Positions 1-8,379 of a stretch of 64,000 nt of DNA are shown here, one piece after another. The number at the start of each line of letters is the position of its first letter. Positions within the stretch are counted from its first letter, which is position 1. This DNA comes from an uncultured Bradyrhizobium sp. GTDB lineage: Bacteria; Pseudomonadota; Alphaproteobacteria; Rhizobiales; Xanthobacteraceae. The stretch lies in the NCBI RefSeq assembly GCF_947648125.1, contig NZ_CANSMR010000019.1, forward strand, positions 85,454-149,453, given 5' to 3'. A program made the translations under genes and the position numbers. Under the pieces are notes generated by a model that saw nothing but the letters and a program-made list of their open reading frames with translations, had not been told where the DNA came from and searched no databases.

Positions 1-1596
1 GCCAGCCAGCCAGCTGCGGCAGCAGCGCAGCCGGCCGATCAACTCCTGAAGCCAGAGCAACTGGAAGCCCTGGTGGCGCCGATTGCCCTTTATCCGGACT
101 CGCTGCTGGCCAATGTGCTGGCGGCTTCGACCTATCCGCTCGAGGTCGTCCAGGCCGATCGCTGGCTGAAAGAGCGCAAGAGCCTGAAAGGGGACGCGCT
201 CAAGGCCGAGGTCGACAAGCAGGCCTGGGATGACAGCGTGAAGGCACTCGCAAGCACCGCTGACGTGCTGTCGATGATGAGCGACAAGATCGATTGGACA
301 AAGAATCTGGGCGACGCCGTGCTGGCCCAACAGGCCGACGTCATGGACGCGATCCAGCGGCTGCGCAGCAAGGCGCAGGCGAACAACAAGCTGGTGACGA
401 CCAAGCAGCAGAAGGTCAGCGTCCAGACCCAGGAGAACAAGCAGGTCATTGTCATCGAGCAGACCGATCCGAACACGATCTACGTTCCCTACTACGATCC
501 GGCCACGGTCTACGGGGCGTGGCCCTATGCTGCGTACCCGCCGTATTATTTCGGCTATCCGTCCTATATCGGTGCGGGCGTGGTCGCGGCGGGTCTTGCC
601 TTCGGTGCCGGATGGGCGATCGGGCGCTGGGGCAATTATTGGGGCGGCGGCTGCAACTGGGGCAATCGCAACGTCTATGTGAACCAGTTCAACAGAACCA
701 ACAATATTGCGAACGGCTGGCAGCACAATTCCGCGCATCGCGGGGGCGTTCGCTACAACAACAGCAGCGTCCAGCAGCGCTTCGGCGGCAACAACAATCG
801 TGCCGGCGTCAGCGACCGGATGAACTATCGCGGCCGCGATGGTCAGCAGGTTCTCAACCCGGGTGGCGATCGCCCGGGTGGCGCAGATCGAGGAGACCGG
901 GCAGGAGACCGCGGCGGCGATCGCGCCGGAGACCGTGCGGGTGATCGCGCTGGAGATCGTGGAGGAGATCGCGCCAGAGGTGGCGACCGCGCCGGTGCGG
1001 GCGATCGTGCCAAAGGTGGCGACCGCGCCGGTGCCGGCAACAAGGCCAAGGGCGGCGGCGATCGCGCAAAGGCCGCCAACCGTGGCAGTGCCGGTAACCG
1101 CGCCGCTGCGGCTAATCGCGGTGGCGGCAGTCGCGGCGGTGCCATGAACGTGTCGTCCGGACGGGCAGCCGCGGCGGCATCGGCGCGCGGGCGATCGAGC
1201 ATGGCCAGCATGCCGCGCGGTGGCGGCGCGAGTTTCGCCGGCCGTGGTGGTGGCGGCGGAGGTGGCGGCTTCCGAGGCGGCGGAGGAGGTGGTGGCTTCC
1301 GCGGCGGCGGTGGCGGCGGACGGCGTTCCGATATTGCGCTCAAGCACGATATCGAACTGCTCGGATATCTCGCCAACGGCCTCGGCTATTACCGCTTCAG
1401 CTATCTCGGCAGCGACAAAGCCTATGTCGGCGTGATGGCGCAGGAGGTCGAGCAAGTGACGCCGGCGGCGGTGACACGCGGCGCCGACGGCTATCTCAGG
1501 GTCTATTACGACAAGCTCGGTCTCAAGTTCCGCAGCTACCACGACTGGCTTGCCGCCGGTGCGAAGATTCCATCCCCGTCGGAGGCTTCACGATGA
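1..1596 (+). CDS. DUF3300 protein with C-terminal S74 chaperone domain (5' partial)
   Basis: The reading frame is open to the first base of the window. The codons before the GTG at 73 already read like family sequence (LKPEQLEALVAPIALYPD), so the true start and signal peptide lie upstream. The first ~130 codons are the DUF3300 domain. A Tyr/Pro/Gly-rich stretch follows, then about 60 codons of GDRA-type repeats and a poly-glycine linker. The last ~75 codons (from about codon 441) match the peptidase S74 intramolecular chaperone domain known from phage tail spikes. SDIALK places Ser443 and Lys448 six residues apart as in the autocleavage site, followed by YVGVMAQEV and the DGYLRVYYDKLGL tail. 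The protein is probably exported. It overlaps the DUF2950 gene by 4 bp, a pairing common in this group. The molecular function of DUF3300 is unknown. Autocleavage is an inference. Confidence 0.85.
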   Translation, partial: ASQPAAAAAQPADQLLKPEQLEALVAPIALYPDSLLANVLAASTYPLEVVQADRWLKERKSLKGDALKAEVDKQAWDDSVKALASTADVLSMMSDKIDWTKNLGDAVLAQQADVMDAIQRLRSKAQANNKLVTTKQQKVSVQTQENKQVIVIEQTDPNTIYVPYYDPATVYGAWPYAAYPPYYFGYPSYIGAGVVAAGLAFGAGWAIGRWGNYWGGGCNWGNRNVYVNQFNRTNNIANGWQHNSAHRGGVRYNNSSVQQRFGGNNNRAGVSDRMNYRGRDGQQVLNPGGDRPGGADRGDRAGDRGGDRAGDRAGDRAGDRGGDRARGGDRAGAGDRAKGGDRAGAGNKAKGGGDRAKAANRGSAGNRAAAANRGGGSRGGAMNVSSGRAAAAASARGRSSMASMPRGGGASFAGRGGGGGGGGFRGGGGGGGFRGGGGGGRRSDIALKHDIELLGYLANGLGYYRFSYLGSDKAYVGVMAQEVEQVTPAAVTRGADGYLRVYYDKLGLKFRSYHDWLAAGAKIPSPSEASR

Positions 1597-2525
1597 CAGG
1601 CACTTCGTACTTGCGATTGGATCGCCTCGCTTGGATCGGCATCGCGGCGGCGGCAGCATTCGCCTTGCTACTCTCTCCCGTTCGCGCCCAGCAGGGCTTC
1701 CCGAATCCGGAAGATGCGGCGGCCGCCCTGGCGACCGCCGTCAAGGCCGGTACGAGCCGGGCCATGCTGAAGGTGCTGGGCCGCGATGCGGCCGATATCA
1801 TCGAGTCCGGCGACGATGTCGCCGACGCCAATGCGCGAGAGCGCTTCCTTTCGGCCTACGACGCCAGGCATTCGATCAAGGCCGACGGCAACAAGAAGGC
1901 CACCTTGATTCTGGGCCCGGATGATTTCCCGTTTCCGATTCCCCTCGTCAACAACAATGACGGCTGGAGTTTCGATGCGGCGGCGGGACGTCGCGAAATC
2001 CTCTATCGCAGGATCGGCCGCAACGAGCTTGCCGCGATCCAGACCTGTCTTGCGTATGTCGACGCGCAGAATGAATATGCCGAGAAGGATCGCGGCGAGG
2101 GGGTGGGTACCTACGCCCAACGCATCGTCAGCAGGCCGGGCAAGACCGACGGGTTGTTCTGGCGCGACGACAAGGACCCGAGCCCGCTCGGCGAACTGGC
2201 GGCCCACGCCGCGGCGGAAGGCTACAAGGCCGGCGAGGAGGCCGAGCCCTACCACGGATACTACTATCGCATCCTGAAGGCGCAGGGCTCCGATGCTCCG
2301 GGCGGCGCGCTGAACTATGTCGTGAAGGGCAAGATGATCGGTGGATTCGCACTGGTCGCCTGGCCCGCGGAGTACGGCAATTCCGGCGTCATGACCTTCC
2401 TGGTCAACCACGCGGGCACTGTCTACCAAAAGGATCTCGGTTCACGCACCGAGTTCCTCGCCAAGCGCATGATCGTTTTCGATCCGGATCACACCTGGAA
2501 GAAAGTCGACCTTTCAAATCCGTGA
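1593..2525 (+). CDS. DUF2950 family exported protein
   Basis: A 310-residue protein that starts inside the stop of the DUF3300 gene (ATGA overlap), so the two are translationally coupled. Residues ~14-33 form a signal peptide ending near VRAQQ. The rest matches DUF2950: FPNPEDAAAALATAVKAG near the mature N-terminus, the KDPSPLGELA segment, and the C-terminal part with HGYYYRILKAQG, GGFALVAWPAEYG and GVMTFLVN. Family function is not established. The conserved neighbour relation with DUF3300 suggests both act together in the periplasm. No frameshift is seen and the length is typical. Confidence 0.88.
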   Translation: MTGTSYLRLDRLAWIGIAAAAAFALLLSPVRAQQGFPNPEDAAAALATAVKAGTSRAMLKVLGRDAADIIESGDDVADANARERFLSAYDARHSIKADGNKKATLILGPDDFPFPIPLVNNNDGWSFDAAAGRREILYRRIGRNELAAIQTCLAYVDAQNEYAEKDRGEGVGTYAQRIVSRPGKTDGLFWRDDKDPSPLGELAAHAAAEGYKAGEEAEPYHGYYYRILKAQGSDAPGGALNYVVKGKMIGGFALVAWPAEYGNSGVMTFLVNHAGTVYQKDLGSRTEFLAKRMIVFDPDHTWKKVDLSNP

Positions 2526-2544
2526 GCTACAAGGGGCTGCAGCG

Positions 2545-2976
2545 ATGCGATGCATGATCCGTCCCATCATACTGGCGCTTGTGGCGATGATCCTGGCGGT
2601 CACGCCATGCTCCGCGCAAGCGACCGGCCATGTCCAGGTCAAGTTCGTGAAGGCGGCTCTCGTCGTGGGTGGTGGCGGTGGGAGCGGCACGCTCATCTAC
2701 CGTGGGCGGCACTATCCGTTCATCGTGTCCGGCTTCAGCCTCGGCATGAGCGCGGGCGCGTCGGTGACCTGGCTGGAAGGCACTGCCTCAGGCATTAGGG
2801 AAGTCAACGATTTCGCCGGCAGCTATACGCTGGTCGGGGGAGGCGGCGCATGGGCGGCCGGCGTGGGCGGCGTGAGTATGCGAAATGAGCGCGGTGTTCT
2901 GCTGATGCTCAAGGGGCCGAAAGCAGGCCTGGAATTTGCGGCAAATCTGGGCGGGCTAACGATTTCGCTGCGGTGA
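2545..2976 (+). CDS. small exported glycine-rich protein, function unknown
   Basis: 143 residues with an N-terminal signal peptide (IILALVAMILAVTPCSAQA) and a glycine-rich mature part with alternating hydrophobic residues (VVGGGGGSGTLIYRGRHYPF, VGGGGAWAAGVGGV, GPKAGLEFAANLGGLTISL). The pattern is loosely like the DUF1134/YSC84-type secreted lipid-binding folds, but I cannot assign it. AAGGGG sits 8 bases before the ATG. It lies 19 bp behind the DUF2950 gene on the same strand and may be co-transcribed. Confidence 0.7.
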   Translation: MRCMIRPIILALVAMILAVTPCSAQATGHVQVKFVKAALVVGGGGGSGTLIYRGRHYPFIVSGFSLGMSAGASVTWLEGTASGIREVNDFAGSYTLVGGGGAWAAGVGGVSMRNERGVLLMLKGPKAGLEFAANLGGLTISLR

Positions 2977-3438
2977 ACTTGAGCGCGAATGGGCGCCGAG
3001 ACCGAGAACACTTGGCGAGCATCTCAAGCCGCTCGAAGTCGAACGCAAAATTCGGAACGATCTCTACCTCGTCTTCTTCGGCGTCCGCATTGAAGAACTC
3101 GAGGTACCGGTAGCGGTTGGATGGCGAGCAGTACTGGCCATGCCTAGGCGACCAGCTGAAATAGCAATTTGAGATGGTTGCATGTCCGGTGTTGAACCTG
3201 TTCGAGCGCTATACTGGGGGTGAAGAATCGCATGAGAAGTCGCCCCCTTTGGTGGCGTGAAGCAGTCGGGTATGGGACGTGGGGGCTCGAAATATGGAGC
3301 CGATGATTACGTCAAGCTCGAATATCTATGCGTCGAAGTCGAAGACGCTGCCGGGTACGGCACCAGCGTGCCTGGAATTGCTTGGCCACCCCCTTTACGT
3401 CAGGATGAGATGGTCTCAGGCAACCATTGGGGCCGACC
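2977..3438. other. intergenic stretch without a supported gene
   Basis: Short open frames exist on both strands but none has a recognisable product, ribosome site or consistent codon pattern. The lower GC of the right half resembles the gene that follows. I see no repeat or RNA gene here. Confidence 0.4.
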
Positions 3439-3963
3439 ATGGCTAGTCAAAATCCTGCTTACGCTATTTTCCTTGAGGCAACCATTATAACAATTCTCTT
3501 TGCAGCGACGCCACTAAACGCTCAACCAAATAGACAAGACGCGAGATGCTTCGAAGGCGTATACACGCTCGAAGAGTTTAAGAGAGATGGTGAAGTCTTT
3601 AGGCCGCCGCAGGTGAGTGGCCGATATGTGCTCATGGACGGCGTTATCGTCTGGATATTCAATGACCGGACGCAACCGTCAAAAGAGACGAGCACGACCG
3701 CCTTTGGGCGATATACGCTCGATCAAAGCTCATTCGCATACGGGTACGACGAATACGAAGCATACACACAGACGGACGCAGGTCTGTCCGTGTCCCGCAA
3801 GGTGCCTTGGCAAGGCTTGCGGCCGTACGCTTTTGACACGGATGGCTCGCACATTCGCAATACGGAAACGAAGACTGAATTTTCGTGTTCCGCAGATGGT
3901 CTGACGTACGCTTACGGAGACGGAAATTATAGGAAATACCGGCGCGCGAAGTCGGGTGAGTAA
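3439..3963 (+). CDS. exported hypothetical protein, possibly lipocalin-like
   Basis: 174 residues from the ATG at 3439. The frame also contains a TTG at 3427, but the ATG gives a clean signal peptide ([16 protein letters not shown]). The mature protein has alternating strands with Tyr/Trp ([37 protein letters not shown]), which fits a small beta-barrel of lipocalin-like type. I do not recognise it with certainty. Base composition is clearly lower in GC than the flanking genes and codon use includes many A/T-ending codons, which suggests acquisition. It is followed by a strong hairpin shared with the convergent sensor kinase gene. Confidence 0.6.
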   Translation: MASQNPAYAIFLEATIITILFAATPLNAQPNRQDARCFEGVYTLEEFKRDGEVFRPPQVSGRYVLMDGVIVWIFNDRTQPSKETSTTAFGRYTLDQSSFAYGYDEYEAYTQTDAGLSVSRKVPWQGLRPYAFDTDGSHIRNTETKTEFSCSADGLTYAYGDGNYRKYRRAKSGE

Positions 3964-3983
3964 CTAAGCGACCAGCTTGTCTT

Positions 3984-4010
3984 CGCCGGCGAGCGGGAGG
4001 CTCGCCGGCG
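3984..4010. terminator. bidirectional hairpin between convergent genes
   Basis: Perfect 10-bp inverted repeat CGCCGGCGAG / CTCGCCGGCG with a 7-base loop, placed between the stop of the exported protein (3963) and the stop of the sensor kinase (4082). No long T-run follows on either side, so it may be a weak or Rho-assisted terminator. Confidence 0.6.
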
Positions 4011-4081
4011 ACGCATCGCCATCGGCAAAGTGCCACCTTATCGCCGCATCAGGCCAAACTCGTCCTGCCTCAGGAGGCGCA

Positions 4082-5341
4082 TCATGCGCGCGGATCGATC
4101 GACGTGTGGGCTTGGCGGCCGTCCGGCCCAAGCTGAGCTGGCGCCACCCGCGGAAGGACGAGTTGAATCCTTGTTCCACCGCCGGGTTCGCTATCGAGAT
4201 GCAGCCTGCCGCCCAGGCAATTCGTAACGACGGTGTGGACGATGTGGAGACCGAGGCCGGTGTTGCCTTGATCGCGGCGCGTCGTGAAGAACGGATCGAA
4301 CGCCTTGCGCTTGACATCAAGGCTCATGCCGCAGCCATTGTCGGAAAAGACAATTTCGACGCAGTCATTTTCCGATGCCGTTACCTTGACGTCGACGGTG
4401 CCACCCTTGCCCTCAGGAAATGCATGGGCAGTTGCGTTGAGAAAAAGGTTGGTGAGCGCCTGTCCGTACGGTCCGGGATAGCTGTCCATCGTAAGATTGG
4501 GTTGGCAATCGACGTTCAGGATCAGATTACGTTTCCCAAACCCTGACCGGAGGCTTATCGCGAGTTGTTCGGTCAGATGGCCAAGGTCGAATACGCGTCG
4601 ATTCGAGTAGCTCCGGTCGGTTGCCACCTGCTTGAACGACTCGATCAGTTCGGCTGCGTGCTGCAGATTGGCAACCAATTGCGATGACGCCTCGCGACTG
4701 ATCTCGAGAAATTCCTTCAGATTTGATCGCCTGAGACGGTCCTGCGCAAGTTCTGCCGCGATCGAGGCGATCTTGCGTTCTAAGGTAGAGGCGACGGTCA
4801 GACTCGTGCCAACAGGATTGTTGATTTCATGCGCAACACCGGCCACCAGCCGTCCGAGTGCCGCGAGTTTCTCTGCTTCAACAAGGCTGTTTTGGGTCGC
4901 GCGCAGCACGGCCTCGGCACGCTTGCGCTCGGTGATCTCCTCGGCCGCGACGTTGACGGCAACAATTTCACCACTCGGGCTGCGCAGCGGATGCCAATAG
5001 GTGATCCAAAACCGCTCGTCGGCCTGGTCGGCGCGCTGGCCCGCAACCTCGATACCTATCACCGGTTCGCCAGTTTGCATGATTGAGCCGACAATGCCCT
5101 CGACTGCCTCGGCCAAAGCCGGCACGCAATCCCTAACCGAGCGCCCCAGATGATCCTCGATAGAGATGCCGCATATCTCGGTGAGGCGCTGGTTGATTTG
5201 CAGATAACGGCAGTCGGGTGAAAGGCAAGCGAGGCCGATAGGCGCCGTGTCGTAAATCAGTTGCAGAACGGGTTGCTGAGGAAACAGCACGACAGACGAC
5301 GACTTCACCGCAGCCGCACCGCTATTCGGATTCTTGGACAA
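4082..5341 (-). CDS. PAS-domain sensor histidine kinase
   Basis: 419 residues, no membrane segment, so probably a cytoplasmic sensor. A PAS domain covers ~25-140 (DTAPIGLACLSPDCRYLQIN, ending in the typical ITERKRAEAVLR linker). The kinase core has the H-box VAGVAHEINNPVG with phospho-acceptor His171, the N-box NLFLNATAHAF (~298-308), G1 DNGCGM (~334), the F-box FDPFFTTR and G2 GLGLHIV. The start is a TTG at 5341, supported by AGGAGG six bases upstream; no ATG is in reach. No response regulator is adjacent, so its partner is not visible here. Confidence 0.9.
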   Translation of the reverse strand: MSKNPNSGAAAVKSSSVVLFPQQPVLQLIYDTAPIGLACLSPDCRYLQINQRLTEICGISIEDHLGRSVRDCVPALAEAVEGIVGSIMQTGEPVIGIEVAGQRADQADERFWITYWHPLRSPSGEIVAVNVAAEEITERKRAEAVLRATQNSLVEAEKLAALGRLVAGVAHEINNPVGTSLTVASTLERKIASIAAELAQDRLRRSNLKEFLEISREASSQLVANLQHAAELIESFKQVATDRSYSNRRVFDLGHLTEQLAISLRSGFGKRNLILNVDCQPNLTMDSYPGPYGQALTNLFLNATAHAFPEGKGGTVDVKVTASENDCVEIVFSDNGCGMSLDVKRKAFDPFFTTRRDQGNTGLGLHIVHTVVTNCLGGRLHLDSEPGGGTRIQLVLPRVAPAQLGPDGRQAHTSIDPRA

Positions 5342-5708
5342 CGTATGCCTCCTGCCGGCTGTTACCGGTCGCGTCGCACAGCAGCAATTTGTCTTCGCGC
5401 GCGGTGCTCAAACCCGGCAATTTCACAGACGCATCCGGAGACGGCTTAGGCACGGCGCTCGTCCCGGGGGCGCTGATCCTGAAGCACAAGGTTATCAAAG
5501 CGGACGCGGCAGACTATGCGAAATCGGCTGCGTGGGGTCGGATACGCCGAGCAGAGTGGCCTAGCGTTCTACCAGGACCGGAAACGAGGTCCTGTTGTCG
5601 GATTTTGCATAGACGAAAGCGGCCCAGCTTAAGTACAAATTGATTGGGACGAGCGTTTGAGCACTCGTTTGAGGACCTGTTAGCCGCTGTGATAATCGCG
5701 AGGGACGG
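5342..5708. other. intergenic stretch holding a terminal-repeat element
   Basis: Upstream region shared by the leftward kinase gene and the rightward small exported protein. It holds the 99-bp element at 5514-5612. No other supported gene is seen; a short frame around 5389-5530 is not recognisable. Confidence 0.5.
5514..5612. repeat. 99-bp element with inverted 12-bp termini (copy 1)
   Basis: Left end CTATGCGAAATC (5514-5525) and right end GATTTTGCATAG (5601-5612) are inverted copies with 11 of 12 matches. The interior contains a hairpin CAGGACC / GGTCCTG (5573-5594). Two further complete pairs at 6814 and 13705 share the termini but not the interior. Confidence 0.7.
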
Positions 5709-6017
5709 ATGCCCATCTCATTTTCGATGATTATTGTGAGCTCGCAATTGGTCGTGGCCGTGGCCGACAATGTGCCGAGGTTCGATGTCGCGCGGAGTTG
5801 CAAGCTCGATGTTGCCGCTACAGCCGGGCTTACTGTCGATCAACCCATAAAGCGTTGCATAAGCGATGAACAGAAAGCGCGGCAGCAGCTCGCAAGCCAG
5901 TGGTCCAAATTCCCGGCGTCAAATAGGGCAAGCTGCACCGCGGATGAAAGCGTTGGAGGTACGCCGAGTTATGTCAGCTTGCTCACATGCCTCCAGATGA
6001 GCCAATGGGCTCGGTAA
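5709..6017 (+). CDS. small exported cysteine-containing protein
   Basis: 102 residues from an ATG preceded by GAGGGA. A short signal-like N-terminus (MPISFSMIIVSSQLVVAVA) is followed by a Cys-containing domain with the pattern RSCKLD...RCISDEQKARQQL...NRASC and the C-terminal GGTPSYVSLLTCLQM. I recall this pattern from uncharacterised exported proteins of Bradyrhizobium and relatives. Four cysteines could form two disulfides. Function unknown. It stands alone, facing the convergent DUF2721 gene. Confidence 0.7.
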   Translation: MPISFSMIIVSSQLVVAVADNVPRFDVARSCKLDVAATAGLTVDQPIKRCISDEQKARQQLASQWSKFPASNRASCTADESVGGTPSYVSLLTCLQMSQWAR

Positions 6018-6030
6018 CCGATCGGATGCG

Positions 6031-6465
6031 CTAGCCGTAATGATCGTACTCGCTTAGCGCAATGCGGACCTCTCGGGCAAAATCAACCAGCGATACCGTG
6101 AAAGCGCCGAGCGAGACAATGAACAGGATAGCAACCCCGCGCTCGTGTTGAACGTCAAAGAACGCGGTCACGAACGCCACGATGATGAGAATACTTATTG
6201 AGATACTGCCGATGACCGCCCAGAAGATGGCCCTGTTCATCATGACGGCGCGTTGAACAAGACGTGGCAGGTCGGCTTTGAGCCGGCTTCTGACCGTGTC
6301 TTCGTCGGGGATCCCGTTCAGGAAGATTGCTCTATCGATGATCCTGTTTAATCGGGATATCAGCACCGCGATGAAGGCCGCCAATGCACCGAGAAGAAAC
6401 GCCGGCGCCGCCGCCTGCGAAATCACATGCGAGAGCTGACTGACCGTTGGGGTATCTGGCAACAT
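6031..6465 (-). CDS. DUF2721 family membrane protein
   Basis: 144 residues with three hydrophobic segments at ~20-38, ~78-102 and ~110-130. The pattern SHVISQAAAPAFLLGALAAF, followed by ISRLNRIIDRA and a central charged helix, is that of DUF2721. Inner-membrane location is expected; function is not known. It ends 13 bp from the stop of the convergent small exported protein gene. Confidence 0.85.
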   Translation of the reverse strand: MLPDTPTVSQLSHVISQAAAPAFLLGALAAFIAVLISRLNRIIDRAIFLNGIPDEDTVRSRLKADLPRLVQRAVMMNRAIFWAVIGSISISILIIVAFVTAFFDVQHERGVAILFIVSLGAFTVSLVDFAREVRIALSEYDHYG

Positions 6466-6590
6466 CGAGCTGAGCCTATGCGTTACACTGTCTCGCTACG
6501 TCGGGGGTGCGCGCTGCTGTCCGGCATTGCCCGGGATCTGGACGTGGGGGTGCGTTCATACTGCGGCAAGGCCAGGTCGGGTAAAAAGGC

Positions 6591-6659
6591 TTAGACACGA
6601 GCGGGGGCGAGCAGAAGCAGCAGCAAGAGGGCCGCAGCGATGACAACGGCAGGTTTCAT
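6591..6659 (-). CDS. candidate 22-residue membrane peptide
   Basis: ATG at 6659 preceded by GGGAGAGG at good spacing; it encodes MKPAVVIAAALLLLLLLAPARV and then TAA. This is a single hydrophobic helix with one positive charge at the front. It could be a small membrane protein or the leftover signal peptide of a lost gene. The only evidence is the ribosome site and composition. Confidence 0.4.
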   Translation of the reverse strand: MKPAVVIAAALLLLLLLAPARV

Positions 6660-6813
6660 TTGAACCTCTCCCTGACAGTAGTAGCTGCGGTGGAACGAAG
6701 CAGATCGAGTTTCGTCCACTTTCCGATCCCTTCCTTCTTCAATCCGAACGTGAACGCCCGTGCGCCACGTACGAAGTTCAGCTTGCCAAGTTAAGCCTGC
6801 CCAGCGCGAACGA

Positions 6814-6925
6814 CTATGCAAAATCAGACAACGCGAGTACGTCCGCTCAACTTCGAGAGGCCCGGTTCGCAAGACCCCTGGAATGAATGCAAATATTTCC
6901 CGCCTCGGCGCCGGATTTTGCATAG
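6814..6925. repeat. 112-bp element with inverted 12-bp termini (copy 2)
   Basis: CTATGCAAAATC at 6814-6825 and GATTTTGCATAG at 6914-6925 are perfect inverted copies. The interior is unrelated to the copies at 5514 and 13705. It lies in the otherwise empty region before the TAXI-type gene. Confidence 0.7.
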
Positions 6926-6968
6926 CCAGGCAATCCTGCGGGTTCGTAATAGACGTGGTTCGTCGGCG

Positions 6969-6991
6969 CGGTTCACCTTCGCGGTGAACCG
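6969..6991. promoter_or_regulatory. 9-bp perfect hairpin in the leader of the TAXI gene
   Basis: CGGTTCACC / GGTGAACCG with a 5-base loop (TTCGC), ending 41 bases before the ATG at 7033. It could be an operator for a dimeric regulator or an attenuator; no T-run follows. Confidence 0.4.
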
Positions 6992-7032
6992 GGTAGGGTC
7001 CGGAAAAAGCGATTGATCATGTCAGGAACGTC

Positions 7033-8379
7033 ATGACGAGCCTTCCAGTCCATCTATGGCCGCGATGGCTCAGGATCATGATCGTCGGGGTCGTAGCCGC
7101 CGCCGTCATCGGCTCCGGCTGGTTCGCGTATCGCTATTTCGCAAACCCGGTGTTCCTCACCGTCGCCGTTGGGTCGGCCGACGGTGAAGCGCTTGTGCTC
7201 ACCTCAGCGATCGCTGCGCGCCTGACGACATCGGGCGCGCACGTTCGCTTGAAGGTCGTCGATGCAGGGACGTCCGCGAAGGCGGCCGAAATGCTGGCTG
7301 GAGGCAAAGCTCACCTCGCCGTGGTTCGTGGCGATACTGGCGGACTGTCGGATGCGCGGAGCGTGCTTCTTCTGACCCACGGTGTGGTTTTGATCATGGC
7401 GCCTTCGTCGGCGAGCGCCGATCGTCTCGCTGACCTGCGAAACACCACGATTGGCGTCGTTGGAGGGGCCATCAACCAGCCCGCGGTCGAAGCCTTGAAG
7501 CAAGTCTATCTGTTCGATCGCGCCAATGTCCGTTTCAAGGACGTAGCTATAAGGGAGGGAGCTTCCGCGCTGTTGTCGGGACAGGTTCACGCGCTCCTTG
7601 TCGTTGTTCCTCTCACCGAGAAGTATCTCGCAAAAGTCCGGCAGTTTTTCCAGCCAAATGGCGCCAAGGGATCGGCTCCAAAGCTGATCGAGATCGACTC
7701 GGCCGGCGCTGTAGGAAACGTTGCGCAATATTACGAAAGCTACGATATTCCAAAGGGTACGTTGCGAGGTGCGCCGCCCGTTCCTTCGGACGATCTGACG
7801 TCGCTACGAGTTGCATTCTACCTTGTCGCCAACAAATCGGTGAGTGCCGACACTATCACCGACCTGACGCAGGAGCTGGTCGACGTTCGCAGGGATTTGT
7901 TGTCGCAATATCCGATACTGGCGCAAGCCGCCGAGCCGAGCACCGATACCGACGCGCTGATTCCGATCCATCCAGGAGCGGCTACCTACTACAACGGAAA
8001 TCAGCAGAGTTTTCTCGATAAATACGATGACAAGCTCTACTACACGTCATTGCTGATCGGATCGCTGATCTCAGTCGTTGTCGCGGCGTGGCGTTTTGCC
8101 GGCTCGGGTATCGTATCGCAAAGCATGCTCGAACCGCTCTACGAGCTCGGCAATGAGATCAAGGGCGCGAAGAGTGAGGCCGAGCTGGATGAAATCGAAA
8201 GGAAGATTGATGACATTCTGAAAGCGGAGCTTGCCAGGAACGCGAATAGTGATGGTGCCGACAGCACTGATATGGCCGCGCTTGGTCTTGCGGCTCAAAG
8301 GTTGCAATATCTGATGAGCCACCGCCGCACGCTGCTTCGAACGACACCGACGACCAAGCGGGTTGCGGAGGTCAATTAG
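7033..8379 (+). CDS. TAXI-type solute-binding protein, membrane-anchored
   Basis: 448 residues. One N-terminal membrane segment (~14-33) is followed by a periplasmic TAXI/NMT1-like binding domain: VFLTVAVGSADGEALVLTSAIAARL, then GGKAHLAVVRGD, then LRNTTIGVVGG and a second lobe. A second membrane segment lies at ~337-357, and the C-terminal ~90 residues are cytoplasmic and helical. Classical TAXI proteins are soluble, so this two-anchor form may act as a sensor or scaffold; no TRAP permease lies nearby. AGGAA precedes the ATG. Its stop TAG overlaps the stop of the opposing LssY_C gene. Confidence 0.82.
   Translation: MTSLPVHLWPRWLRIMIVGVVAAAVIGSGWFAYRYFANPVFLTVAVGSADGEALVLTSAIAARLTTSGAHVRLKVVDAGTSAKAAEMLAGGKAHLAVVRGDTGGLSDARSVLLLTHGVVLIMAPSSASADRLADLRNTTIGVVGGAINQPAVEALKQVYLFDRANVRFKDVAIREGASALLSGQVHALLVVVPLTEKYLAKVRQFFQPNGAKGSAPKLIEIDSAGAVGNVAQYYESYDIPKGTLRGAPPVPSDDLTSLRVAFYLVANKSVSADTITDLTQELVDVRRDLLSQYPILAQAAEPSTDTDALIPIHPGAATYYNGNQQSFLDKYDDKLYYTSLLIGSLISVVVAAWRFAGSGIVSQSMLEPLYELGNEIKGAKSEAELDEIERKIDDILKAELARNANSDGADSTDMAALGLAAQRLQYLMSHRRTLLRTTPTTKRVAEVN

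Noticed and set aside
880-1110. Short tandem repeats resembling a CRISPR-like array
   Set aside because: They are in-frame GDR(A/G) codon repeats without constant repeat length or unique spacers.
843-1376. Long minus-strand frame encoding a Pro/Arg-rich protein
   Set aside because: It is the antisense shadow of the GDRA/poly-Gly repeats of the DUF3300 gene.
6591-6923. 110-codon minus-strand frame
   Set aside because: The front two thirds run through the terminal-repeat element and have no ribosome site; only the last 22 codons have support.
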